Shown piece by piece: positions 11,837 to 21,802 of a stretch of 51,684 nucleotides of DNA. The stretch is taken from positions 1-51,684 of the forward strand of contig JAOALB010000250.1 of NCBI GenBank assembly GCA_025331125.1, read 5' to 3'. The position numbers were made by a program, and so were the translations under genes. The first letter of the stretch is position 1. Each line of letters opens with the position of its first letter. Under the pieces are notes generated by a model, which was not told the DNA's origin, searched no databases, and worked only from the letters and a program-made list of their open reading frames with translations. The stretch comes from Mycogone perniciosa (Eukaryota > Ascomycota > Sordariomycetes > Hypocreales > Hypocreaceae).

Positions 11837-12641
11837 GGGGCTTACTTGGGATTTAGTGGTCTGTTTTGTATTCTAGTGCATCTTTAATCTCCAGCTAAGC
11901 TTTTCTTGGCTTGGCACCAATCTTTCACTATAGCACAATATTATACTCTGTACATACCATAACTACATTACTCCGTATATGTATACCATACGTACCATGA
12001 ATCATATCGGAATGCACCTCGCTCCTCATATCTTCTCCCTGCCGATGTTACGATGAAGTCGCGCTTCAATATGCTTGCCTTACAGCAAAAAAGCCGTGTT
12101 CGGCACTTGCCCCGAGCAGTACCTATCTAAACTTAGAACTCCCTGTCGAGTCATCATCGAGGTCAACTCTAATCTGGTCAGTTACCCCCACCAAGCTAAA
12201 TGATTACGCCGAATTGCCTACTCCGTACAAGAAGCATAAAGCCACACTGGACTGAACTCCAATTAACTCGTCCATAGCTTAACCCGTAATGCTACTCCAA
12301 CTACTAGTCGTACGGAGTACTGGTGCTAGTCCTACAGACTACGGACGACGGCAAATTTAGCCCAGCGATAGCCGTACACCGTATTCACTTGACTTTATCA
12401 CTCTATGGCAGTGCCGTTTGCAGGGTACCCCGGATATTTTAATGCAACGGAACCCATTCTCACCAACCCCCTATTTCTTCCTGCTGATTTCATCCTCTTT
12501 TTCGCCCCCGTGACTCCCTTCCTAGCATGTGATTGGGGTAGGTATTATTCTTTGAGAGTATTTCTCTTCAATATTGTTCAGATAGACAGGGGAAGACCCG
12601 GTTATTTCAGTCAGCCGTCGTTCACTGTTCTCAAGAGAAGC
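11837..12641. other. Intergenic region upstream of the Zn2Cys6 gene
   Basis: No gene is seen. Three copies of TACTCCGTA or its complement occur at 11969-11977, 12219-12227 and 12310-12320; the last is the near-palindrome GTACGGAGTAC. The same word occurs once more at 23348-23356. Whether it is a regulator site or a common genomic word cannot be told from one window. An open frame from 12405 runs into the regulator's first exon but reads like non-coding sequence. Confidence 0.5.
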
Positions 12642-15141
12642 ATGCAGGGCATTTTGTCGTTTGCCACAGACGAGCGAAGTGGCAAGAGACGCAAGGCAAC
12701 CCGCGCATGCAAGCGATGCAAAGACTCCAAGGTATGCTTACACGAGTGTCGTGCGGCGCCACTGGTGCTATGTTTGTTGATCGGTGCCTAACATCGGCTA
12801 TGGCCATATCTAAAGAAAAGATGCAGCCCGGCACCCGCTTCAAGTCGTTGTCGACGGTGTAAGGATGACGATTTGCTATGCTCACTGGATGACCTTGGGA
12901 ATGTCAACTTAAATGAAGCTCCTCGACTGGGTCATGATATGACCAGCAGACATCGCCCAACCAACCCCTCGCCTGCATTGTACTCAGGTCATCCCAGCTA
13001 TGAGCAAGGATTAGTTGAATCTCATGCCTCCTCCGGCTGGCCAGGATCTCTCGGCTCTCTGGAATCCGGAGGCTCGGAAAAGGTTGATCCTTTATCCATG
13101 GAAGACCGTGTGGGCGAATCACCAAATACATCAGCGAGTGCCATCTCCGCTTTGGCCTTACCAAGATCGCACAGCTATGAGTTTAAAACTCAGTCTCGTT
13201 CACTGGAAACTCACCCAACTGAAAGATGCGGGAATATTAGGGAACAGCGCTATGTCACCATGTTGAATCTCCTCAAGGGCAAGGACTCAACAGCAGACAC
13301 AGCGAGCTCCTACAATCCAACCAAACTCATCTCCGGCACGAATCCCCTCTCTGCACTTCTGCGCAAGGATCTCAAGCACAAGATCGTCACTAATAGCTGC
13401 TCCTTTCGCACCCCAGACCCGCCGGTTGGTGCTTCGCGGTATCCCATTCATCGGGGTACCGGTCTACATAGTTGTGATTGGGAACACCACTATCGCATTC
13501 TTGGTGTCACCGAACCCCGGATACAGTACCTACGTGCCGTTGGCTGCTTTGAGCTACCACCTTCATCCCGCTGTGCTGACCTGCTTGAGACTTACTTTAC
13601 TTATGTCTACCCTATGCTCCCTGTGATCGACCGCGAGGATTTTCTTGCCCACTATTATGGGCCAGGAGAACCGCCGCCACTCATCCTTCTCCACGCAGTT
13701 TTTCTCGCCGCCTCTCGATATTCCAACTGTGGTGGAGGGTCTTCGGACGATGTCTCAGAGATACGTAATCACTGCGATCAGTTGCACTCAAAGCTTCGAG
13801 CGCTTATGGAAGCCGATATTTCGGCAGACAGGATCGCTATGATCCAAGCAAGTCTCATTGCGAGCCTTCACTGGGAGGGTCGTGAGGGACTGAACTCGGC
13901 TATCGACAACCTCAGTTTATCTGTGCGAGCCTGCCAGGAAATGGGATTCCATCGCAAAATGACATCAGAGCCGCAACGGGGCAGCAACAAGATGACTAGT
14001 CAACAATCCCTCCACCGTCGAATTTGGTGGTTTGTCTACGCCCTAGACCGCTTTAATGCAGCACAAGAGGGGACGCCGTTCCTCATTAATGAGATTGATT
14101 GTGACGCAGAAATACTGACAGAGGAAGATCTTATTGGAGAAGATACGCTCACTTGCCGTGTAGCACTCTTTAGCTTGTCCCTCGCGCGGCTCATCGAAGA
14201 TGCAGTACGGTGGCTCTACGCCCCCGGTGAAGATCACACTACGCTTTTCTCTTCAAGGGGTGTGCTTTGCCGCCAACGTCTAGACTTCCAGCTGGAGCAA
14301 CTTGCAAGCAATATCACAGACACGCTTATCCCATGTGGAGATCTCTCAACAGCCTTAGAGACAACGACACCCAAGGTATCTGTGCTTTGTGGTGCCCTTC
14401 TTTTAACCCAGTAAGTTACAGTGGTGATTCAGTAATATCCTCGTTCTGCTACCCCAAACAATAATCACTAATACAGCTCAAAGCTTAGACGCTGTACGGA
14501 TCCTCATCCACCGTCCGTTTATATTATATCCCGATCCTCATGGATTTGGCGTCTACGGATCCAGAGATGCTTGTCGAACATACGCCGTTAACATTGTATC
14601 GCGGCTTCACTCACTGCTCTCTCATGGACTCCTACGCTTCTCGTGGCCATTTACTGTCTATACTGTAGTCAACTGCCTTTTGATATTCTGGTACGATGTT
14701 TCTTCGCCTCCGTCAGTAGATCCAATGACGACCTCGAAAGCCCGCCGTGACTACACTGCCGTGGTAAATCTCCTCAGAATCATGGGGAAAACCTGGTGGG
14801 CTGCTGCCGCAAAGCATGAACTTGCCCAGGCTCTGGCACACGCTGCTGACGAGCTCCAAGTCAGAGGAAGGCATACCATCGTGGAGGGGGCACCACAGGG
14901 CGACCTGGCGTCTGGGAACATGCACGAAAACGACGGGCAATTAGAGTACAACTATGGAAACCCTCCGACACCGTTGTCAGGGTCAGCCATCCAAAACTAC
15001 ATGGGTACGGGTGAACAATCCAACGGAGATCTGTTCTCTGGATGTGGAAGTAGCGATTATTGGGCGTCTATCGGTCTTGACTTTGACATGGACGTTGCAG
15101 GCAATATTTTCAGCATTTTGCAAACGGGCTATCCAGTCTAG
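12642..15141 (+). CDS. Zn(II)2Cys6 transcription factor with fungal-specific regulatory domain
   Basis: Three exons are proposed: 12642-12731, 12816-14410 and 14484-15141, giving 780 residues. The 84-bp first intron lies inside the zinc cluster between ACKRCKDSK and KRCSPAP; splicing yields Cys at 23, 26, 33, 42, 45 and 52 (C-x2-C-x6-C-x8-C-x2-C-x6-C), the binuclear zinc DNA-binding fold, preceded by a basic KRRK stretch. After a Ser-rich linker comes the fungal-specific regulatory domain: LLETYFTYVYPMLPVIDREDF at about residue 285, RRIWWFVYALDRFNAAQEG, and LDAVRILIHRPF after the second intron. That intron has a clear GTAAGT donor at 14411. The CAG at 14474-14476 would break the frame, so the AAG acceptor at 14481-14483 is used here; this junction is uncertain by a few residues. 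The start at 12642 is the first ATG close to the cluster. An in-frame ATG at 12405 is less likely. The protein is nuclear. Position directly behind the porter suggests that it controls the neighbouring genes. Confidence 0.9.
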
Positions 15142-17034
15142 AGGTTGATGCTGGATAGTCTGTGTGGACTCATCGCGTTATTTTTTCAGAGGTAGAGATA
15201 TCGTTTGTGGGAAACAACTTTCTTCCATTACCTCCCTCAGCCTCAAAACCGAAAACATTATTCACACTCTTCCAGAGTTTGCTACTACAGGTTCGCGTCC
15301 ACCAACACAATGTGGTATCTCTAGGACTATTAGTATTTATAATAGCAGCATACCAATGCATCGTGTGATCTTGGAGGGCAGGCCAATACATAGATTGTTA
15401 TATTTTCTCGAAATCAAATCATCAATATCAATACTTCGCTGAAACCTAAATACGCACCAATTTCTCCCTGCAGATCCACAACAAAGTCTCATCGTATGCG
15501 ATTAATCTCACCGCTCTTAAATTAAGTCCCTCTAATCTCAACACACGCTTAGCCTTTCTCTCTTATAGCTTGGTACTATTCTTCTTTTTAACTCACATTC
15601 GTCATTGTCTCTAAAGATTTGAATAATGCAGTACCATCTCATCTAGAGTCCTGTGTATGTTAATATACACCCAAAGGATAAACGCATTTGTAAAGCCAGC
15701 TCCAAGATCTCCACGGTGATCATTCAAGACACTATTGTCCTAATAATGGTGTCGGATAACGTCGGTCTAGTTGTTGGAAATAAGCAAAAATGTGTATGCA
15801 AGGGAACCTGTGATCTGACGTGAGGTGAAACAGAACGCGCGGCGTTCTGTTTCTATAATAAAATGGCTAGAAGAGAATCGAATAAGGATGGATGAAGGAC
15901 AGAGCAATTAAGCACAATCCTGGGCCCCCAATCTTCTGCAAAGTGATCAAGCTGACTACATAACTGAGTTTTCCAACAAATGGCTTTGTCGATATCCCGC
16001 GTGAGCGAAATCTCCCCAAATAACCGCTCAGAGCTCTTTGGAAGTAAAAAGTTCCAGTGCATTCACTCATCCTTTGAAAAGGCTTTCGGCTGCTTATGAT
16101 GAGCCCATGGTGATAATGGTTACTTGTTAATCTATATGTCATTCATATGCACAGCCTCTTCAATCCAATTTCGAGTTGAATGATCTGCCCTCGCCCGTTT
16201 TCAAAATCTCATCACCGGGTGAAAACTAATCCGATATACATCGGTGTTTGCACAATAATGGTAGCGGTATATCGCGGGTAGATGGTTGACTCCATAGGAC
16301 TATTATTAGTGTTTTTGCGGCTTTTTGTGATTTGGGTGTATTTACACTTTGCAGAACCTTGGACGCCCGCAGCGTGGCTCATCTCAGACACCACATAGCC
16401 GATTGGAGCGAAATTTGTGAACTCGGAAAATAGTTTTACGAGACGTAGCAGAAATATACGAGGACTGCTCTGTGACCATAGCGCAGCCTCAGACGGGCGC
16501 TGTCGCTTCGTCCATGTACGTAAAGCTACTGTCCCGTGCCGTGATGGGTTTGATAGAGTAATCGGATAGCCTCCTTTACTAACCGCTTTGCACTTTAGAT
16601 TGTAACATTTCTTGTGTTCCACATTCTTATGTTTGGTGGGGGTGGAGAGGGACCCTGAGTATGCTGGTGCTCCAGTTGATTAATCAACCGTGCCACACCG
16701 CATGCGTTGACATCATTAATTCACGCTGGAATATAGACATAGTTCCTGTTCCGCAGTATTATTATTGATTTAGCCTCAGATAGAGAAGATGATACTGGGC
16801 TGATACCAGCATGATCCAGTTTAGGTTTAGCACCTGAATGCTCGGTCAAGAGTCAACTCCAACCAATAGCCACGGCATGGATTGGAAAATGCTCAGATTT
16901 CTATGTAAATGGAACAAACAAGTTGAGCTACATAATGAGGCCAATGATTCAAGATTACCACCACAGATATAGCCAGATTCTGTCAACAAGGCTACTTAAA
17001 CTTCAGTTACAGGCATCGTAAATATTATCAACCA
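15142..17034. other. 1.9-kb intergenic region, no gene recognised
   Basis: Composition is normal and open frames are short without family features, the longest being 136 codons at 16212-16622 on the minus strand. The region holds the 3' ends of the convergent regulator and thioesterase genes and a perfect hairpin at 15827-15853. Nothing else is supported. Confidence 0.6.
15827..15853. repeat. Perfect inverted repeat, 12-bp arms and 3-nt loop
   Basis: Arms GAAACAGAACGC (15827-15838) and GCGTTCTGTTTC (15842-15853) are exact reverse complements around GCG. Transcribed on either strand it would make a strong stem-loop. It lies about 690 bp downstream of the regulator stop and about 1.2 kb past the end of the opposing thioesterase gene. 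It could be a transcript-end structure, an RNA stem, or the relic of a small palindromic element. The sequence alone does not say which. Confidence 0.85.
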
Positions 17035-18158
17035 TTACAAATGGGCGGTAGCATTTGCATGGACTCTCTTCTTAGTCTTGGGGATCAGGGCGCACTCTTG
17101 AAGGCATGTTGCCAGAATGTTGCCTTCCTCATCAATAATCTCAACATCCATATCATATCTTCTGTTCGCCAAGCCACGCATTGTAGCTCGAAGGAGTAGC
17201 CATTCTCTGGACTCGAACCTAGCTTTGAAGCTAAACGCCATAGACATTGTTGGCGTTTTGTACTTATTGGCAGCATGGAAACCACCACACTCATAATTTA
17301 GTGGTATGGGGGGTATCTAGGCATAAGAGAAATTAGCTATTTGATCTGTCCAAGAAATGGTAACTGGGGCAACAGCAAGATTCTTATTTACCAAATCTGC
17401 CAATAGAGGAATATGATCTAGTTGAAAAGACTCCTCATCGTCTGATTTTACCCACTGCTCTCTTGCATTTTGTCCTCCGAATCTATCACTCCATAGTAAA
17501 CTTCCTCTGTCGTTGGGACAAAAGTATCGTATTGACGCTGCAACAGGATGAGCAGTATAAAACGGAACGTGGCTCATGCGGTCACATTCAGTCACACGAT
17601 CCGGAAGTGGTCGGACAGGAGGTCGAATGCTTGTAGCATCGCTGTTCTCTTCTAGACTGCCCAGTCGTATAATTGCAATACTATAAACCGTTGGGTTCTG
17701 GGTCTCGGCAGATACAAGCTCGGCTTGAATTGTTACTTGGTGGCCGGTAGCCTGGCGAGTTTGCAGAGTGACATGATAGAATCCTTGGGGCATAGGCTCC
17801 AAGAATTCAATAGACACGGTAAGAGGATCAAGGTTGCCCCAGTGCAGTTTCGCCTTACTGTATTGGCGAGCAGTAGCCATCAGTACCGACACGCAGTATC
17901 CGCCATGGGCAGCCAACTTTCCGTTTGCTTGGCTCGTATTAGTCACATTTCCACACAAATCGAACAAATCAATATAAAGAAGCACGACTTACCAGTGGTG
18001 CACCAGGATGGTGGTATGACTCCAGCATAGCGGCATCCATCGAACTCTTCTAATGGGCACGTTTGAATAGCATCCATATACCTCTCTCGAGGAAATGGAA
18101 GTGGTTGCCAATTGGGAGTAACATCAGGATGCGAGTTGGGTAGGTGAGCATTAGACAT
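17035..18158 (-). CDS. Acyl-CoA thioesterase-like protein (double hotdog, TesB/4HBT superfamily)
   Basis: Three minus-strand exons, 18158-17993, 17927-17392 and 17316-17035, give 327 residues, typical for this family. Intron 1 (65 bp, GTAAGT...CCAAG) joins PPSWCTT to ANGKLAAHGGY, the conserved entry of the first hotdog fold where relatives read W-x-x-G-x-x-x-GGY. Intron 2 (75 bp, GTAAAT...CCTAG, branch GCTAAT) joins LLADL to IPPIPLNYECGG. The second hotdog carries PTMSMAFSFKARF and REWLLLRATMRGLANRRYDMDVEIIDEEGNILAT, the family's closing strands. Such proteins hydrolyse or bind acyl-CoA thioesters. Intron 2 is a multiple of three, and its acceptor TAG is itself an in-frame stop, so retention truncates the protein before the second hotdog domain. 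The start at MSNAHL fits family length; an open frame continues upstream to 18347. There is no C-terminal peroxisomal SKL-like tripeptide (it ends AHL). No visible pathway link to the neighbours. Confidence 0.85.
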
Positions 18159-18781
18159 TGCGAAAACTTTGTCCCGAACCTTAGTGAAGAATTCAAGATG
18201 AAGATTGGCGGTTCTAGGATTCAACTGGTTGCAAATGGCATCAATGGATCGGCTGTAGGGTCGAGAGATTTGGATGAGCACTCGTGATAGGGGCGGGACC
18301 GTCTTATAAATTACTCCACATACTGTTATGTATGCGACAAAAAACATTCTGAGCTATTCTTGGTATTTACGTGTAAATTATGGAGTAGGTACGGATTAGT
18401 ATCCAAAGGACGATTTGGAATCGCGGTCTCAATTCCCCGTTTATTACCCCATGGATGAGTATGCTTTGTGGTGAGATTTCGCCATGATGAATTGTTGGTC
18501 TATGCGAAGTTCTGCGGGCCGTTTCACTCAGGACCGCATTTCCCCGGGCCTTTAATACGAGAATAGGCTTTATACTGATGCTGACAAAGGCGTGTGTAGG
18601 GGTCGAGATAACTGAAAATGTCAAGAAGTCCGTCCGACCCCCGCAGATACGTGGATAAGACGAAAATACGAAACACGATGCTTACGTTAGACAAGAGAAA
18701 TGGGAGAGAAATGGGGAGCCCCAGACCCTCAAACGTTACTCATCATTGTTATCATCGTTGCTTCTTCAAAAAAAGAAAATA
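18159..18781. promoter_or_regulatory. Divergent upstream region of thioesterase and 265-residue gene
   Basis: This 623-bp gap separates two divergent start codons and probably carries both promoters. No convincing TATA box or repeated operator was found. An AT-rich element TTGTTATCATCGTTGC lies shortly before the ATG at 18782. Confidence 0.4.
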
Positions 18782-19579
18782 ATGGTTTTCATCCCAAGGT
18801 TCGACATTCCCCGTCTTACATGCTACGTCATTGCTGCACTATCCCAAGATGAGCTGAGGGCTTTCAAGTCCGCCTTCGAGCTAGGCACTTGCGCGCGCTT
18901 TAATCCACTCTTGGAGCTCAAAATCACTGTCTTACCCGAGGCATATCAGAGGAAAGCGCATGGGCACATCCGTACTAAAGAAAATGAGGCTGGCCGAAAT
19001 GATCCCTTTGTCCTCATTGATGAGCTGGCCGTCAGCGAAGGTTCTGTTTGGTACATCGATCGCTTCGCCAACCAGGAGGAGGTGGATGACGATGTGGCAG
19101 AGAGCACCGCGGTGTTGTGGAAGATCTTGGTCAAAATTGAGGATTTAGCACCCACATGGGTAAACTACGATATCGCCAATTTGGACATTAAAGAGGATCT
19201 CGGCAACTGTGGTGTCGAATTTCCTGTCACTGAAGGCTTCGAGCAGCCCGAGGTTTTGATGTCAGGCCTGGACATGCACACTGAGCAGTATTTCCAAGAC
19301 GTGTGGGTCACAGCTGAGCTGGGAGAGATCGAGGAGAGCACGGAGAATGAATTAAGGCAAGGCTTCCTCCCCGTGCTGGACAAGGTGGTCAGACTCAAGG
19401 AAGGCGTGGCAGAAGCAGCAGGTTTGGTAAACAAGTGGACATCGGCTTCCGAGGCATACCCTGTTCAGATGCCAGATGGTTCAAAAAGAACATTTCCAGA
19501 TGGCAGCGTTGTTCTTCAGCTGTCCTTCGACCCCAACTTCAATTGGCCACCATATCAATGGCCCGAGGGCTCATTGTGA
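18782..19579 (+). CDS. Hypothetical acidic protein, possibly DUF6924-like
   Basis: One uninterrupted exon encodes 265 residues from ATG at 18782 to TGA. No intron, signal peptide or membrane segment is visible; it is expected to be soluble and is rich in Asp and Glu. The middle holds DPFVLIDELAVSEGSVWYID, then PTWVNYDIANLDIKEDLG, which loosely recalls the bacterial and fungal DUF6924 pattern in which a short beta strand naming 'D' residues precedes a W..x(N)-x-x-x-ANMD-F-E-F segment. This is a memory-based resemblance and weak. A C-terminal stretch has MPDGSKRTFPDGSVVLQLSFDPNFNWPPYQW. The function is unknown. Codon use and composition match the other island genes, so it looks like a real gene. 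It is divergent from the thioesterase and shares its upstream region. Confidence 0.72.
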   Translation: MVFIPRFDIPRLTCYVIAALSQDELRAFKSAFELGTCARFNPLLELKITVLPEAYQRKAHGHIRTKENEAGRNDPFVLIDELAVSEGSVWYIDRFANQEEVDDDVAESTAVLWKILVKIEDLAPTWVNYDIANLDIKEDLGNCGVEFPVTEGFEQPEVLMSGLDMHTEQYFQDVWVTAELGEIEESTENELRQGFLPVLDKVVRLKEGVAEAAGLVNKWTSASEAYPVQMPDGSKRTFPDGSVVLQLSFDPNFNWPPYQWPEGSL

Positions 19580-21673
19580 TCCCATCGCCTTCGGATCCGC
19601 CCGTTCGGACAAAGGCGATTTGGGGAAGCCATGTACCACAGTCCTCAACCGTTCTCAGGGACCTCTTTGGGATGCTAGCGAATACACTTTCCAGACAAGT
19701 TCCCCAGTAGTGACAAATCCAGTAGCGACACCATCTGAATAGCATGCAATAGATTGAGTATATATTTTTAATGCGTATTATTACAGTATGAAGTAAAGTT
19801 AAGTGCGTTGCTCTAGTTCGCCAGGGTTTTTCTTTCACGGTTCCAAAAGGATCGCAGACTCACTGTAAAAATAAGATAGCGCATTTAACACAAGGTCACA
19901 TCTCACCTGCCAGGAAGCAGATCTCCTCATGGAGGTTCCACGGTCGTTGGAGAACCCTGCAGCCTCCACTTCGTCATCACGGTGAGTAACTTACGGATGG
20001 CTGCAACGTCAGTCTTTCTTGAAACAAATGGCAGTCAGAGATTAGAAGAATGACAAGCCCGTAGCGACCACGACCTCATCTGACATCATATTATCTTTCA
20101 GATTCGGGTTATCGTACTCCTCTATTCCCACAATGTAGCATAATACCACAAGTTCGATATACTTGTTAACACAGCTATTTATATCACGATACCTTACTGG
20201 TTCTACTCTTTTTTACAACGACGTAACCTAAGGGAAATAAATAAAAGAGCTAAGAAAGATATACCTATACAGCGATTCGTTTCTGTCACGCTTCACGTAT
20301 TCCTAGATAATTAGGCATATAGAATTATAACTAATGTAGTTGTATCTTCCAATAATTAAAGAAGTTTCCTTTATATTTTGTAGACTTCGTATCGGGTACT
20401 CGTACCGTTATGGGCTGGCGGATTGCGGATTATGCCTGCAGTTCTGAACTGCGGTCTTCAGCTTCAAGGCCTTGGAAAATCGTTTTATCCTGTACATTAT
20501 CAGCTGGCGTACGAAATATATGAAAATCGCATTAGGGCTTACCAGCAGATTCCACCGCTACATCCTATAGCGCCAAAGGCCTCTGGGCTTAGTGAGGGCC
20601 TCACACTATTCAGTTGCTGCATCCCATTAGGTGGAGTTGGGGCCATGACACCGGCTGTCGCCATGCTCGGTCGTCGCAAAGTCATGGGCGATTGTCCATT
20701 AGTCTCAGGAACTTTCAGGTTTCTCGTATACGCCTTCTTTCATATTAGGAAAAACGACGCCGTAATTGCTATCGAGCAATTACGCCTCATGTATCACACA
20801 CTCCCCAGCTCCTAGGGCTCTAGGGCTTATTGACACTTGCCTGGGACCTAGAGCTAAACATCTCACCTCAGTGCTCAGGGCAGGCCGCTTATTAGTGTTT
20901 TACCATACACTATTTTTTAGTTTTACACTGAGCAGGTTTAAATGTAGGAGTTATAGAATATAAGGCTTACGCAGGCTTAGCCGTTAGGCTAAAGGAAGCA
21001 AAGGGACTTATAACTGTCGTGCAAAAACGACGCCATAATTGCTATCGAGCAATTACGCCTTATGTATCACAGATAGCGCAATGGGGTCTATAGTTACCTA
21101 ATCTCAGAGAAGCAAAGTCAAACTAGCCTTATTTCCACAGTGCGAATGCCGCCTAGGTCGTTTTTACACTGATCCCCTCAAATTTGCGTGAGAAGCAAAG
21201 CAGTATTTGCCCCAGTGTTTTGATCTTATCCAGAAATCCCTGTTTTTCTGTGATTTCGAGAAAAGTCCTATTACCCGAGTATCACATCAGTACATGCCTG
21301 ACCACCAGCTTCAGGTTTATAAAGAAGTACCCTGATCTTCTAGACTTTTCTTTGGTTAGGATCCCTGCAAGTGACCAGCTTGCTCCTCTACACATTGGAA
21401 GGGATTCGGGCGCGTGAGTCTCACATTGAGTTACATCAACTCTCTGCGAGTGATTCCTACGCTCATATTCAGGGCAACATGATTGGCGCTAGCTTATGAT
21501 CTTCGATGATTGATGTCGCCTCCACAATTGCCCGTAGACTCCCCACATACGTGGTCATGGGGGTGATCGACGAGGTAGCGGAATGCAGTGAAGGTTATCG
21601 AACAATGGATCTCAGAGATAGCTTAGATTGAATCAACAACTGTAACGAGTATTACTTCCGTATCAATGACAAA
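19580..21673. other. 2.1-kb intergenic region with repeat traces, no gene recognised
   Basis: Several short open frames (for example 130 codons at 20423-20815) lack any recognisable family pattern. The stretch 20751-21180 contains a duplicated palindrome-bearing motif, and the words CTTACGCAGG(C/T)TTAGCC at ~20965 and ~9360 are shared between two places in the island. These may be traces of old small elements. Nothing else is supported. Confidence 0.5.
20751..21070 (+). repeat. Pair of ~46-bp direct repeats, each containing a palindrome
   Basis: The first copy at 20751-20796 and the second at about 21025-21070 share AAAACGACGCC, then a stem CGTAATTGCT-ATCG-AGCAATTACG, then ATGTATCACA. In the first copy the stem is perfect over 10 bp (20761-20770 against 20775-20784); in the second one base differs (CATAATTGCT). 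A related word GTCGTTTTTACACTG at ~21150, opposite in sense, and TTTTACACTGAG at ~20925 suggest terminal repeats of a short DNA transposon or MITE. Boundaries were not resolved. Confidence 0.65.
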
Positions 21674-21802
21674 TATATAAGAGACCTTGTCCTCCACAGG
21701 TTAGTTATCAGTATCATCCTCATCCTCTCTCACCCCTCTCTACCAAGTCTTTTATAGTCATTGAGGAAAGTGATTCTTTGATTGAGCTTTGAACCTGCAG
21801 CC
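21674..21802 (+). promoter_or_regulatory. Core promoter of the broken secreted-protein gene
   Basis: TATATAA at 21674-21680 is followed by a pyrimidine-rich tract at about 21716-21750 (CATCCTCATCCTCTCTC) and then the ATG at 21803. This TATA plus CT-box arrangement is common for well-expressed filamentous-fungus genes. It indicates that the gene was once a normal transcription unit. Confidence 0.55.

Noticed and set aside
12405..12641. Upstream extension of the regulator to an earlier in-frame ATG
   Set aside because: The added residues look like translated non-coding DNA, and fungal Zn2Cys6 proteins normally start close to the cluster.
16212..16622. 136-codon minus-strand frame as a gene
   Set aside because: Residue order looks random, with no promoter or splice context and no recognisable domain.
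17035..17391. Thioesterase as a pseudogene because of an in-frame TAG at 17317-17319
   Set aside because: A 75-bp GT-AG intron with a branch-like GCTAAT ends exactly at that TAG and keeps frame, so the stop is intronic.
20423..20815. 130-codon frame as a gene
   Set aside because: No family pattern, and it overlaps the palindromic repeat at 20751.
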